DNA of 64,000 bases, from NCBI RefSeq assembly GCF_000425485.1, contig NZ_AUDN01000008.1:1-64000 (forward strand), written 5' to 3'. How positions within the stretch are numbered: the stretch's first letter is position 1; each line of letters begins with the position of its first letter. The position numbers and the translations under genes were made by a program. Source of the DNA: Flavobacterium tegetincola DSM 22377. Its GTDB lineage: Bacteria > Bacteroidota > Bacteroidia > Flavobacteriales > Flavobacteriaceae. The notes below the pieces were generated by a model. The model ran no database searches, was not told the origin of the DNA, and saw only the letters and a list, made by a program, of their open reading frames with translations. This document shows, in pieces, positions 32,610 through 42,066 of the stretch.

Positions 32610-33668
32610 TTACAATTGACCTTTCATTTCAAAACTTCGCAAAGCAAATGAAGCAAGCCAATGTTCGCCTTCGTAATTTCCATCTACTACAGAAGGAAGT
32701 GAAAATGTCAAATGTGTATCCGCCAGTTTTTGCAAATGTGAAAATTCTTTTGGATACCTCTGAATAAGGTAATAAAAATTCCACGCACGGCTAAAATTCA
32801 AACCATCTAAATGTACTAGATGTCCGTCCGTTCTATCGGAAACTCGGGCCACATCCCAAGTGTACTTTTTGTCGAATAATCTTGGTGCAAATTGCTTTGT
32901 CCAAACCAAGAATGATTTAGCAGGCAAAATTCGCTGCATAATTCCTAATTCTTCCAAGCATGGCGATAGAAAATCCGTGCCACTTGGTTCCCAATCAAAA
33001 GGACAATTTTGGTCTTTTTCATACAATCGGATGGCATTATCTGCAATACTTTTTTGAAGCGCATCATTTTTAGAATTTATAGCATAATCCCAAGCCAAAT
33101 TCATCCCGAATGCCGTATTAGAATGTGTTCCAGCACGAATAGGATAGTTTAATTTGGGCAAAAATTCAATATAACGACGCACTATACTATCAGAAAGTGG
33201 CTGTAAGTTCTGTGCTAAATCTTTGGCGTAAGCCTCAGAAGAAGAGTCTAATTCCATTTGCAATTTCAGCAACCAAGCCCAACCGTACGTTCGTTCAAAC
33301 GACTTTTCATGCGGTTTAGAAATGTAGGCTATTTCCTCTTGGATGTTTTGTTTCGATAAATTGACTTTTAATTTCTCAATAATTTCTGCTCGACCTTCCA
33401 ATTTGGGGAAATGGTTGAGCAAATACACCAAACTCCAATGTCCATGGACCGAAGAATGCCAGTCGAAACAACCGTAAAAAGCAGGATGCAACGTTTTTGG
33501 CGAAGCAATTTCAGAACTGTCAATGAGCATTTGACTTAACTTATTGGGATATTCTTGCTGCAAACATTTAATGGGTAATGTTGCCAAGTGATTGGCTTGA
33601 GGAAGTGTTAAATTTTGCGCAAAGCAAAAAGAACTTATCGTCAAAAAGAATAAGATGGATTTATACAT
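32610..33668 (-). CDS. Secreted DUF2891-family protein
   Basis: I start at 33668, where the ATG opens a signal peptide (MYKSILFFLTISSFCFAQ). A -7 box at 33714-33721 lies inside the longer frame from 33749 and supports the shorter 352-residue form. The mature part carries the DUF2891 core: HPAFYGCFDWHSSVHGHWSL, AGTHSNTAFGMNLAWDYA, FDWEPSGTDFLSPCLEE and DGLNFSRAWN. The conserved His, Trp and Asp residues and all-alpha pattern resemble an alpha/alpha-toroid glycan-processing fold, but the activity is unproven. Confidence 0.88.
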   Translation of the reverse strand: MYKSILFFLTISSFCFAQNLTLPQANHLATLPIKCLQQEYPNKLSQMLIDSSEIASPKTLHPAFYGCFDWHSSVHGHWSLVYLLNHFPKLEGRAEIIEKLKVNLSKQNIQEEIAYISKPHEKSFERTYGWAWLLKLQMELDSSSEAYAKDLAQNLQPLSDSIVRRYIEFLPKLNYPIRAGTHSNTAFGMNLAWDYAINSKNDALQKSIADNAIRLYEKDQNCPFDWEPSGTDFLSPCLEELGIMQRILPAKSFLVWTKQFAPRLFDKKYTWDVARVSDRTDGHLVHLDGLNFSRAWNFYYLIQRYPKEFSHLQKLADTHLTFSLPSVVDGNYEGEHWLASFALRSFEMKGQL

Positions 33669-33713
33669 ACCTTGTGTTTTTACCAAAAATAAGCATTTTG
33701 AAGCTAAAAATTT

Positions 33714-33721
33714 CAAATATA
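33714..33721 (-). promoter_or_regulatory. Candidate -7 box of the DUF2891 gene
   Basis: TATATTTG on the minus strand fits TAnnTTTG and places the transcript start downstream of the longer reading frame's start codon. Confidence 0.5.
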
Positions 33722-33794
33722 AACGTGTAAAATCATTACGGTTTTGCATGCTAGATTTGAAGTCAATTATAAAGCAAAATCAATTAAAGCACCG

Positions 33795-33802
33795 TATTTT
33801 TG
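33795..33802 (+). promoter_or_regulatory. Candidate -7 box of the 79-residue protein gene
   Basis: TATTTTTG fits TAnnTTTG, 17 bp before the ATG at 33820. Confidence 0.5.
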
Positions 33803-33819
33803 CATAAAACAAGCAAAAA

Positions 33820-34059
33820 ATGGAACGTCAAATAAAATTAGTTTGGGATTTTAGAGGCCAAGCGTCCGAAAAGACAGCCGAACATCATGTAACTCACTTA
33901 AAGGAATACATTGAAATTGAGCAACTTCCTTTAACTAATACTGGTTTTGAAGTTATCAATGACATGCATGCCATTGCCTATGTTGTGGTTACTGATGCTT
34001 ATATGATTCAGATTAGAGACGTATTAAAACCACATCGAGGAGAGCTTTTTGAAGGATAG
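33820..34059 (+). CDS. Small conserved-looking protein of unknown function
   Basis: This 79-residue protein starts MERQIKLVWDFRG and has alternating strands and helices (HHVTHLKEYIEIEQL, then HAIAYVVVTDAYMIQIRDVL). It has two adjacent His residues and no cysteine, signal peptide or membrane segment. I do not recognise the family, but the upstream -7 box and normal codon use argue that it is real. It precedes recQ by 151 bp on the same strand. Confidence 0.72.
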   Translation: MERQIKLVWDFRGQASEKTAEHHVTHLKEYIEIEQLPLTNTGFEVINDMHAIAYVVVTDAYMIQIRDVLKPHRGELFEG

Positions 34060-34210
34060 TTGTCAGTTAACGGTTATCCGTTGAAAGTTATCAGTTTTGA
34101 AATCAGTCTTTGCACTAGATTTTCTTTTCTTGATTGAAATTGATATTAAAGTCCTTCTATCTTTCCATCCTTAAGTGGTTCTATCTCTAAATCCTAAACT
34201 AAAAGCCGTC

Positions 34211-36319
34211 ATGACTACATCAATACTCCACGCCAATTTAAAAGAGCATTTTGGATTTGAGCAATTTCGTCAACATCAAGAAGACATTATTCAGACTGTG
34301 CTTTCAGGTCAAGATACTGTTGCAATTATGCCTACAGGTGGTGGAAAATCAATTTGTTTCCAATTGCCTGCGTTATTATTACCGGGAATTACAATCGTGA
34401 TTTCACCATTAATTGCGTTAATGAAAGACCAAGTGGACAGCTTGAAAGCCAACGGAATTCCGGCTTGTTTTATTAACAGCACTCAAAGTTCAGAAGAACA
34501 GCAATTTTACATAGATGCGTTGCGCGAAGGCACCATAAAATTGGTTTATGTGGCGCCCGAAAGTTTATCATATTTAGACCAAGCTTTTAATTCACTCCAA
34601 ATAAGCTTGATAGCCATTGATGAAGCACATTGTATTTCAGCATGGGGACACGATTTTAGACCGGCATATACCAACTTGGGTTACTTAAAAAATCGCTTTC
34701 GGGCAACACCAGTTTTGGCACTAACTGCGACAGCCGATAAAGCTACGCGAGCGGATATTGTACAACAATTAAACCTCATCAATCCAAAAATTGTGGTGGC
34801 GTCTTTTGACCGCAAAAATTTGAGTTTAGAAGTTCGTCCGGCATTGGATAGGGTGAAACAAATTATAGATTTTATAGAAAATAGACCCGATGAATCTGGG
34901 ATCGTTTATTGTTTGAGTCGGAAAACTACCGAGGAATTGGCACAGAAACTACAACAAAAGGGAATCAAAGCAAAGGCCTATCATGCAGGTTTGGAAAGTA
35001 AGTTGCGAGCCAAAACGCAGGATGATTTTATTAACGACGATTGCCCAATTGTTTGTGCCACAATCGCTTTTGGAATGGGAATTGACAAGTCAAATGTTCG
35101 ATGGGTCATTCATTATAACTTGCCCAAAAACATTGAAGGTTACTACCAAGAAATTGGTCGTGCAGGTAGAGACGGATTGCCTTCAGAAACACTTTTATTT
35201 GAAAGTTATGCGGACATGATTCAGCTTCAAAAGTTTGCTTCCGAAGGATTAAATTCTGAAGTACAACTGGCAAAATTGCAACGCATGAAGCAATATGCCG
35301 ACGCTTTAAGTTGCCGACGTAAAATCCTACTGTCCTATTTTGGCGAATTGGTTACCGAAAATTGTGGCAATTGCGATATTTGTAAAAATCCACCCGTGTT
35401 TTTTGACGGAACAATTTTGGCACAAAAAGCGCTTTCGGCTATCACACGACTGCAAGAAAATGAACCGTTGACTTTAATAATTGATTTTCTAAGAGGTTCA
35501 AAAAATGCATCGATCTACGATAAAGAGTATCAGAATTTAAAATCGTACGGAATTGGTGCCGATATTTCATGGTTTGATTGGAATCAATATTTAATTCAGT
35601 TGATTAATCTAGGTTATTGCGAAATTGCTTTTCATCAGAAAAATAGAATTCTACTTACACCTTTGGCACGAAAAGTTTTATTTGAAGGCGAAAAAGTAAA
35701 ATTAACCGCAGTGGTAAAAAAACCAGCGCCAACCATTGATTTTAAAGAAAAAGCACCTTCAAGAGCAAGTAGTGGACTTTTTGATGTATTGCGAAAACTG
35801 CGTTACACAATTTCAAAGGAAGATGAAGTTCCGGCGTATGTTATTTTCAGTGATGCCACACTGCGTCATATGGAAAAAACACGACCAATGAGTGAAGCAG
35901 AATTTTTAACGATTGAAGGAGTTGGAAAGGCAAAACTTGAAAAATACGGTTCAGAATTTATTGAAGCAATTATTGAATTTCAGAAAAACAAACCCGTTAC
36001 CCCTCGCGTGAAAAAAGAAAGCAGTACTTATAAAGAAACTTTAGCTCTTTTTAATGAAAATTTGAGCGTGGAAGAAATCGCAGTGAGGCGTAAATTGGGC
36101 GTTTCTACCGTTATTTCGCACATTGCTAAATTGTATTCCGATGATTTATTAAATGATGTAAGTAGCTTTGTTAATTCATCTGAAGTGGATCATATTAGAG
36201 AAGCACAAAAGGAGTTACAACCAAATGCTCCTCTGAAATCTTATTTTGACTACTTCGAAGAAGAAATGCCGTACTCGAAAATCAGAATGGGATTGGCAGT
36301 TATTGAAAAAGAGCACTAG
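34211..36319 (+). CDS. recQ: RecQ-family DNA helicase, zinc-containing form
   Basis: The ATG at 34211 (MTTSILHANL) gives 702 residues. Helicase motifs are complete: MPTGGGKS (Lys47), DEAH (137-140), LTATA, and QEIGRAGRDG as motif VI. The RQC zinc site is intact: Cys368, Cys385, Cys388 and Cys391. An HRDC domain lies near 530-600, and a C-terminal helix-turn-helix (SVEEIAVRRKLGVSTV) near 620-660. It unwinds recombination and replication intermediates. A second, zinc-less RecQ is encoded at 43558-45753, and the arsenosugar genes lie between them. Confidence 0.95.
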   Translation: MTTSILHANLKEHFGFEQFRQHQEDIIQTVLSGQDTVAIMPTGGGKSICFQLPALLLPGITIVISPLIALMKDQVDSLKANGIPACFINSTQSSEEQQFYIDALREGTIKLVYVAPESLSYLDQAFNSLQISLIAIDEAHCISAWGHDFRPAYTNLGYLKNRFRATPVLALTATADKATRADIVQQLNLINPKIVVASFDRKNLSLEVRPALDRVKQIIDFIENRPDESGIVYCLSRKTTEELAQKLQQKGIKAKAYHAGLESKLRAKTQDDFINDDCPIVCATIAFGMGIDKSNVRWVIHYNLPKNIEGYYQEIGRAGRDGLPSETLLFESYADMIQLQKFASEGLNSEVQLAKLQRMKQYADALSCRRKILLSYFGELVTENCGNCDICKNPPVFFDGTILAQKALSAITRLQENEPLTLIIDFLRGSKNASIYDKEYQNLKSYGIGADISWFDWNQYLIQLINLGYCEIAFHQKNRILLTPLARKVLFEGEKVKLTAVVKKPAPTIDFKEKAPSRASSGLFDVLRKLRYTISKEDEVPAYVIFSDATLRHMEKTRPMSEAEFLTIEGVGKAKLEKYGSEFIEAIIEFQKNKPVTPRVKKESSTYKETLALFNENLSVEEIAVRRKLGVSTVISHIAKLYSDDLLNDVSSFVNSSEVDHIREAQKELQPNAPLKSYFDYFEEEMPYSKIRMGLAVIEKEH

Positions 36320-36399
36320 CATTTTAATGGTACTTTCCAAATACTAAATGGGGTGAAGATATTAAAATTAAATAAGTTACATTAAAAACTAAAAACTAG

Positions 36400-37224
36400 T
36401 TACGAGTTAAAAGTTTGAATTACTTCATAAAATAACTTACTTAACTTTTCATCCGCTTTTCCTGCAGTTGCAATTATATCAGCAATGTCTACTGGTTTTA
36501 GATGGTCTGGATCACACTCGTCTGTAATGACACTTATTGCCGCACATGGAACTTTTAATTGGTTGGCAACAATAACTTCTGGCGTAGTACTCATTCCAAC
36601 CATATCGGCACCAATAATTCCTAAATAGCGGTATTCTGCTCTGGTTTCCAATTGCGGTCCAAACACTGACGCATACACTCCTTCTTTCAATTCTATTTCA
36701 AGTTCAGTAGCTTTTAAATGTAGTTTTCCGTTCAAATTAGCATCATAAGGAGCACTCATATCTGGAAAAATGCCACCAAATTCAAAACTATTCAAGCCTT
36801 TTAGCGGACTGGATCCTTGTAAATTAATGTGATCGTTTAACAAAACCAAATCGCCTTTTCTAAACGATTTATTTATTCCACCTGCTGCATTGCTTAACAA
36901 TAATTGCTTGATTCCCAATTTTTGCAAAACACGGATAGGAAATGTAACTTGCTGTAAACTGTAACCTTCATACAAATGAAAGCGACCTTGCATCGCTACA
37001 ATTTTAGTACTTCCAATAGTGCCAAAAATTAGTTTACCTTTATGAAATTCAACGGTCGATACAGGAAAGTGCGGTATTTCTGCGTAATCAATGGTATGCT
37101 CAATATCTACGTAATCTAAAAACTTGCCAAGACCAGTTCCTAAAACAACGCCAAATTCTGGAGCAGTCACAGCTTTTGAGCGTAAAAAATCCGTAGCTTC
37201 ACTGATCTGATTTGAATAGTTCAT
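36400..37224 (-). CDS. Purine nucleoside phosphorylase, class I trimeric type
   Basis: This 274-residue enzyme splits purine nucleosides with phosphate. Family motifs are VVLGTGLGKF for phosphate binding, GRFHLYEGYS, LSNAAGGIN, FGPQLETRAEYR with the purine-site Glu, and ADMVGMSTTPE then ITDEC with the active-site Asn replaced by Asp in this context. The length is standard. Its position beside arsS suggests, as inference, that it removes adenine from an arsenic-bearing 5'-deoxyadenosyl intermediate; ordinary purine salvage is the alternative. It is divergent from the DUF547 gene. Confidence 0.93.
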   Translation of the reverse strand: MNYSNQISEATDFLRSKAVTAPEFGVVLGTGLGKFLDYVDIEHTIDYAEIPHFPVSTVEFHKGKLIFGTIGSTKIVAMQGRFHLYEGYSLQQVTFPIRVLQKLGIKQLLLSNAAGGINKSFRKGDLVLLNDHINLQGSSPLKGLNSFEFGGIFPDMSAPYDANLNGKLHLKATELEIELKEGVYASVFGPQLETRAEYRYLGIIGADMVGMSTTPEVIVANQLKVPCAAISVITDECDPDHLKPVDIADIIATAGKADEKLSKLFYEVIQTFNS

Positions 37225-37290
37225 AATTTTAAAACTTTATTAAATTAATTACGTAAATAAATATAAATTTACATTACAATACAATCTTTT

Positions 37291-38049
37291 ATGAAAAAAA
37301 TAGCACTAATAGTACTTTTGTGTTTTACCGCAATGAATTACGCTCAAGAAGTAGATTATGTGGCTTTATCTACAAAATTTGTGCAAGCGGCACTTTCAAA
37401 TGATCCTAAATTTGATGACTATAAAGCAATTATTGCAAAAGCAGATGAAGCCCAATTATTGAAACAAATTGAGGACGATACTAATAAAAAAACATTTTTC
37501 ATCAACTTGTATAATGGTTTTACAAATAATGAATTAAAAAAACATCCTGAAAAATATGAAGATAGAGGTGCGTTTTTTAAGTCAAAGCAATTTGTAATCG
37601 CAGGACACGAATTGAGCTTGGACGTCATTGAACATGGCTTCTTGAGAAGATCGAGTATCAAGTGGAGTTTAGGCAAATTGCACAAACTATTTCCAAGTAA
37701 ATTAGACCGAACGTATCGAGTTGACGAAGTAGATTACCGCATCCATTTTGCGCTAAATTGCGGAGCAAAAAGTTGTCCACCTGTCGTTGCTTATACTTCA
37801 AAAGATTTAGATCAGCAATTGGAAAAATCCACTAGAGATTATGTGACTAAAATTGCCAAATACAATAAAGAAGAGGATGAGATTACCTTACCCGTACTGA
37901 TGTCCTGGTTTAGAGGAGATTTTGGCAGTAGATGTGGGATTTTAAAAATCATTAAAAAACTGGAATTAGTTCCTGAAGACCAAAAGCCAAAATTTAAATA
38001 TGCCGATTACGATTGGACTTTAGATGTTAAAAATCAAAAAATAAACTAG
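37291..38049 (+). CDS. Secreted DUF547-family protein
   Basis: This 252-residue protein has a signal peptide (ending NYAQ). The DUF547 core is FFINLYNGFTNNELKKHP, then FVIAGHELSLDVIEHGFLR, YRIHFALNCGAKSCPP with two Cys, and VLMSWFRGDF. The cysteine and histidines resemble a papain-like or transglutaminase-like active site, but no activity is established. It starts the plus-strand arsenosugar operon, 4 bp before the peroxidase-like gene; DUF547 genes recur in such clusters. Confidence 0.9.
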   Translation: MKKIALIVLLCFTAMNYAQEVDYVALSTKFVQAALSNDPKFDDYKAIIAKADEAQLLKQIEDDTNKKTFFINLYNGFTNNELKKHPEKYEDRGAFFKSKQFVIAGHELSLDVIEHGFLRRSSIKWSLGKLHKLFPSKLDRTYRVDEVDYRIHFALNCGAKSCPPVVAYTSKDLDQQLEKSTRDYVTKIAKYNKEEDEITLPVLMSWFRGDFGSRCGILKIIKKLELVPEDQKPKFKYADYDWTLDVKNQKIN

Positions 38050-38053
38050 AAAA

Positions 38054-38389
38054 ATGGATAAAAGTTATTACAATTCGGACGACTTAAAAAAGTTTGGAAA
38101 TATTGTTGATTTCCAGAAAGAAATGGGCGAAAAATTCTTTGACTATTATGGCGAAGTTTTTAAAGAAGGTGCATTAACAGCGCGGGAGAAATCCTTAATT
38201 GCTTTGGCGGTAGCGCATGCCGTTCAATGTCCCTATTGCATTGACGCTTACAGCACGGACGCTTATGAAAAAGGATACAGCGAATCGCAAATGATGGAAG
38301 CCGTTCATGTTGCCGCCGCGATTCGTGGTGGAGCAAGTTTAGTTCACGGCGTTCAAATGATGAATAAAGTTAAGAAAATTGGCCTATGA
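38054..38389 (+). CDS. Arsenosugar biosynthesis-associated peroxidase-like protein (TIGR04169)
   Basis: This 111-residue protein belongs to the AhpD/carboxymuconolactone decarboxylase fold and is clearly the TIGR04169 type that accompanies ArsS. Its redox motif CPYCIDAY carries CxxC near residue 60, preceded by REKSLIALAVAHAVQ and followed by AAIRGGASLVHGVQMM. It may reduce or oxidise arsenic intermediates with the CxxC; this is unproven. Its last four bases overlap the arsS start, so the two are coupled. Confidence 0.92.
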   Translation: MDKSYYNSDDLKKFGNIVDFQKEMGEKFFDYYGEVFKEGALTAREKSLIALAVAHAVQCPYCIDAYSTDAYEKGYSESQMMEAVHVAAAIRGGASLVHGVQMMNKVKKIGL

Positions 38390-39453
38390 GTGCATTTAAA
38401 AAAGTGCCGTTGAAATCACTAAAGTCAACTCATAATTCCTTGTCAAAAGCAGAAAATCAACTGCAGATTTTAGAACAAGATCCTTTGCACTTTAAACCGT
38501 TCCAGGATAGTTTAGATGCCATCGGACTGTCTCCATTATTGCCTACAAATTTAGAAGTATTTCAAATCAATTTAGGCAAAATGTGCAACCAAGTGTGTAC
38601 GCATTGTCATGTGGATGCAGGTCCGGATCGGAAAGAAATTATGACCAAGGAAACGATGCAACTCATTTTGGAGGTTTTAAAAAACAACCCGAATTTTAAA
38701 ATTGTAGACATGACCGGTGGTGCTCCCGAAATGAATCCGAATTTCAGATGGTTTGTGGAAGAAGTGAGTGCACTTGGCATTAAAATTTTAGTACGCTGCA
38801 ATTTGACCATTATAAAAGCTAATAAAAAATATTACGATTTACCTGATTTTTTCAAACTTCACAATATAGAAGTCGTTTCTTCTTTGCCGTTTTATTCAAA
38901 AGACCGAACAGATAAACAGCGAGGAGATGGCGTTTTTAAAAGTTCCATTGAGGCTTTGCAAATGCTCAATACAGTAGGTTACGGCAAGCCAAATTCAGGA
39001 CTGATCTTAAATTTAGTGTACAATCCAGCAGGAGCATTTTTACCACCCAATCAATCCGCTTTGGAACTTGAATATAAAAAAGCATTGTTCCAAGATTTCG
39101 GAATTGAATTCAATAATTTATTTGCAATTACCAATTTACCGGTCAGTCGGTATTTGGATTATTTAATAGCATCTGAAAATTTCGAAGATTACATGACCAA
39201 ATTAATTGACGCATTTAATCCAGTTGCAGCTTCAAATGTAATGTGTAGAAACACACTCTCTATTGGTTGGGATGGTTATATTTACGATTGTGACTTCAAT
39301 CAAATGTTGGAATTAAAGGTTTCTAGCAGAGATTCCCAGCACTTATCCGACTTTAAAATCGACTCTTTAAAAAACAGAAAAATAATAGTAAGCAATCACT
39401 GTTATGGATGTACGGCAGGCTCTGGAAGCAGTTGTGGCGGTGCCGTTGCTTAA
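38386..39453 (+). CDS. arsS: Arsenosugar biosynthesis radical SAM protein ArsS (TIGR04167)
   Basis: This 355-residue radical SAM enzyme has the cluster motif CNQVCTHC (Cys67, Cys71, Cys74), followed by HVDAGPDRKE and the MTGGAPEMNP SAM motif. The DUF3641-type C-terminus (CRNTLSIGWDGYIYDCDFN, then HCYGCTAGSGSSCGG) has extra cysteines likely to hold an auxiliary cluster. ArsS proteins couple the 5'-deoxyadenosyl group of SAM to a dimethylated arsenic species, the committed step to arsenosugars. It overlaps the peroxidase-like gene by 4 bp and precedes the TIGR04282 glycosyltransferase by 33 bp. This is the marker gene of the cluster. Confidence 0.95.
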   Translation: MSAFKKVPLKSLKSTHNSLSKAENQLQILEQDPLHFKPFQDSLDAIGLSPLLPTNLEVFQINLGKMCNQVCTHCHVDAGPDRKEIMTKETMQLILEVLKNNPNFKIVDMTGGAPEMNPNFRWFVEEVSALGIKILVRCNLTIIKANKKYYDLPDFFKLHNIEVVSSLPFYSKDRTDKQRGDGVFKSSIEALQMLNTVGYGKPNSGLILNLVYNPAGAFLPPNQSALELEYKKALFQDFGIEFNNLFAITNLPVSRYLDYLIASENFEDYMTKLIDAFNPVAASNVMCRNTLSIGWDGYIYDCDFNQMLELKVSSRDSQHLSDFKIDSLKNRKIIVSNHCYGCTAGSGSSCGGAVA

Positions 39454-39486
39454 TTTCAATCCTATTTATCCACTTAAATTCTCCGA

Positions 39487-40080
39487 ATGCAAAACAAAAA
39501 AGCACTCTTATTATTTACAAAAAATCCCGAATTGGGGAAATGCAAAACCCGTCTAGCCAAAACAATTGGGGATGTAAAAGCCCTTGAAATTTATATTAAA
39601 TTGCTAGAACATACCAGAGAAATAGTAATTCCTGTTGACGTGGACAAATTTGTTTTCTATTCTGAAAATATTGAAAGGGAAGATGATTGGGATAATGCTG
39701 TATTTCAAAAGAGAGTACAGAATGGAGACGATTTAGGACAAAAAATGCAAAATGCATTCCGTGAATTATTCCAATTGAAATACGATTCGGTTTGTATCAT
39801 TGGAAGTGATTGCTACGAATTAAATTCAGAAACCATCAACCAATCTTTCATAGAGTTGGAATCAAAAGATGTAGTTATTGGGCCAACAAATGACGGAGGT
39901 TACTATTTACTAGGAATGAAAAAACTACACGCTGCATTATTCGAAAATAAAAATTGGAGCACTGAAACAGTCTATTCGGACACTATTGCTGACTTCGAAC
40001 AATTTGGTTTATCCTACTCAAATTTGGTAAAACTAACCGATATTGACGAAGAAAAAGATGTACCAAAACACTGGAGATAA
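39487..40080 (+). CDS. TIGR04282-family arsenosugar biosynthesis glycosyltransferase (DUF2064)
   Basis: This 197-residue protein has the GT-A-like DUF2064 fold: LLFTKNPELGKCKTRLAKTIG at the nucleotide end, GSDCYELNSETI with the metal-binding Asp, then GPTNDGGYYLLGM and the C-terminal LTDIDEEKDV. TIGR04282 members accompany ArsS and the TIGR04283 transferase. I infer that it acts on the dimethylarsinoyl-ribose moiety, for example by activating or transferring it to glycerol. It ends 6 bp before the acyltransferase-like gene. Confidence 0.93.
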   Translation: MQNKKALLLFTKNPELGKCKTRLAKTIGDVKALEIYIKLLEHTREIVIPVDVDKFVFYSENIEREDDWDNAVFQKRVQNGDDLGQKMQNAFRELFQLKYDSVCIIGSDCYELNSETINQSFIELESKDVVIGPTNDGGYYLLGMKKLHAALFENKNWSTETVYSDTIADFEQFGLSYSNLVKLTDIDEEKDVPKHWR

Positions 40081-40086
40081 CGGATC

Positions 40087-41028
40087 GTGTACACCTTATT
40101 TAAAATATTTGCTTTTCTAGCCGTAAAAATCTATTGCCGTAAAACTGTGGCAAATTTTGATGCAACTACTGTGTTTTCTGGTCCGAAAATTTTGGCCAGT
40201 AACCATCCCAATTCTTTTTTTGATGCGATACTGATTGCCGTTCATTATCCAAAACCCATTTACTTTTTGGCGCGCGGCGATGCATTCAAGAAGCCTTTGG
40301 TTGCCAATTTTTTAAAGGCATTGCATCTCATACCGATTTACAGATTGAGTGAAGGCAAAAATAATTTAAGTAAAAACGATGCTACTTTCAAAAAATGCTT
40401 GGAGTTATTGCGGCAAAACCAAACGATTCTTATCTTCTCGGAAGGTTTGTGCGTTAATGAGTGGAATTTGAGACCTTTGAAAAAAGGTACGGCTCGGTTG
40501 GCTTTAATGGCATTAAAAGAGGGTATAGCAAATTTAGAAATTCAACCCGTAAATCTTAATTATTCCAATTTTCATCAGAACCCAAAGGATGTAATTATAA
40601 ATTTCAACGAAGCCTTTTGTCCACAATTTGATGAAACTAGTAAAGAAATCGAATTTCATAAAACGTTTAATTTCAAATTGAAAAACGGAATTCTGAATAA
40701 AATGTATATTGCCATCCAAGTGAAAAAAGTGGCTCTTTTTAAAAATAAAGAGAATAAGTTAAAGCAATTACTTTTGGTAATTCCAGCAAGTATTGGATTT
40801 ATACTCAATTATTGGATTTATGCAATTTTTAAAAATTTTGCACTAAAAAAAACTACAAATACCGTCTTTTACGATTCGATTTTATTTGGATTACTGTTTC
40901 TATGTTACCCAATCATCGTAAGTATACTTTGTGTTTTTCTTGGATTACTAGTCAATTTTCAAGCCGCATTATTTCTGTTTTTCCTCTTTCCACTCAGTGC
41001 TTGGTCATACAGAGAATATAAAAGCTAG
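40087..41028 (+). CDS. PlsC-like 1-acylglycerol-phosphate acyltransferase
   Basis: This 313-residue membrane protein begins with GTG (confirmed by the frame MYTLFKIFAF). The acyltransferase domain shows the conserved NHPNSFFD in place of the usual NHxxxxD and FSEG for the EGTR-like block (IFSEGLCVNEW). Three hydrophobic segments fill the C-terminal third (about 228-305), longer than ordinary PlsC. Being the last gene of the arsS operon, it may acylate the arsenosugar-glycerol to give an arsenolipid; general phospholipid synthesis is the alternative. It converges on the VOC gene with a 1-bp gap. Confidence 0.82.
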   Translation: MYTLFKIFAFLAVKIYCRKTVANFDATTVFSGPKILASNHPNSFFDAILIAVHYPKPIYFLARGDAFKKPLVANFLKALHLIPIYRLSEGKNNLSKNDATFKKCLELLRQNQTILIFSEGLCVNEWNLRPLKKGTARLALMALKEGIANLEIQPVNLNYSNFHQNPKDVIINFNEAFCPQFDETSKEIEFHKTFNFKLKNGILNKMYIAIQVKKVALFKNKENKLKQLLLVIPASIGFILNYWIYAIFKNFALKKTTNTVFYDSILFGLLFLCYPIIVSILCVFLGLLVNFQAALFLFFLFPLSAWSYREYKS

Positions 41029-41029
41029 G

Positions 41030-42058
41030 TTATTTTACCTTGCTTAAAGCAAGCATTTTAATCATCCAATTCGGCAAAGGTTTCTCTCTGTTTCTTTTCC
41101 TTAAATCTAAAAACCAGCCTATTTTTTTAAAAATAGGGACTTTATGAGTTTCAACCAATTCGATAAGCGTTCCATCGGGATCTTCAACATAGCAAAAACG
41201 ACCAGAAGCATTGTCCATTTCAAATGTGTTGGCGCTGTCTACCGTAAATTTATAATTATTATTTTCAGCGTGCAATTTAAAGGCGTCCATATCTAATACG
41301 TCAAAACACAGATGGATAAAACCACAATCGCCCCAAAATCTATTCTCATAAATTTTTTTAGGCTTTTCGTTAATAATTTGAATGAGCTCTATTGTAATGT
41401 TTCCTAACAGTTTATTGAAAGCACCTTTACCTGTAGCTGCTTTTTGCAATCCCACTTTTCGGTAGATACTATTATTTTCAGAAAATTCATAATCGTACAA
41501 AATAGTATCGAGACCCACTACTTCTTGATAGAAATGCAATGATTTTTCCATATTGGAAACACCAATTACAGCACCAATTACGCCACCCAAATCGTGCTTT
41601 CCTGTTTGAAACCAATCGTCTTTTGGAATAATTTTAAATGCATTTGTTCCATCATTTACCCAGAAATATGCAGTACCACTCGCGCAATTTTGTATTTCAG
41701 ACACTGAGATTGCATCAATACTTTTTAGTCTTTGGTGCGATTTTTCAATGTCAACTGACTTCAAAATCGCTGCATAAATTCCTAAATCGCCTAGTTTGAT
41801 AGAATTACAATGTACCGGTTTCCTGTTCAAATATTGCCAGATTTCAACTCCTCCTCCACCTTGCAGGTTCATGGTGAGAATGGCTCTTCTTTCAAATACT
41901 TTATTACCAGTGTATGCAGTCATTAAACTGGCTTTTGCAACATCATCAAAAACCAAAACATCCAGTCCAAACAAATGTTTGTATAGATGCATCGCTTGCT
42001 CTGCGTTAGAAACACCGATTCCAATTTGCTGAATTCCAGATAAATAATGATGCGACAT
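41030..42058 (-). CDS. Two-domain VOC (glyoxalase-fold) protein
   Basis: This 342-residue protein contains two vicinal-oxygen-chelate modules: residues about 7-135 (GIQQIGIGVSNAEQAMHLY) and about 160-310 (GGVIGAVIGVSNMEKSLHFY, ending FCYVEDPDGTLIELVETH with the metal-type Glu). A basic C-terminal tail (RKRNREKPLPNWMIKML) follows. VOC enzymes use a divalent metal for isomerase, dioxygenase or lyase chemistry, and some act on organoarsenicals. It is the last gene of the minus-strand run recQ, TIGR04283, SDR, VOC, and ends 1 bp from the converging acyltransferase gene. The substrate is unknown. Confidence 0.85.
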   Translation of the reverse strand: MSHHYLSGIQQIGIGVSNAEQAMHLYKHLFGLDVLVFDDVAKASLMTAYTGNKVFERRAILTMNLQGGGGVEIWQYLNRKPVHCNSIKLGDLGIYAAILKSVDIEKSHQRLKSIDAISVSEIQNCASGTAYFWVNDGTNAFKIIPKDDWFQTGKHDLGGVIGAVIGVSNMEKSLHFYQEVVGLDTILYDYEFSENNSIYRKVGLQKAATGKGAFNKLLGNITIELIQIINEKPKKIYENRFWGDCGFIHLCFDVLDMDAFKLHAENNNYKFTVDSANTFEMDNASGRFCYVEDPDGTLIELVETHKVPIFKKIGWFLDLRKRNREKPLPNWMIKMLALSKVK

Positions 42059-42066
42059 TTACTCTT

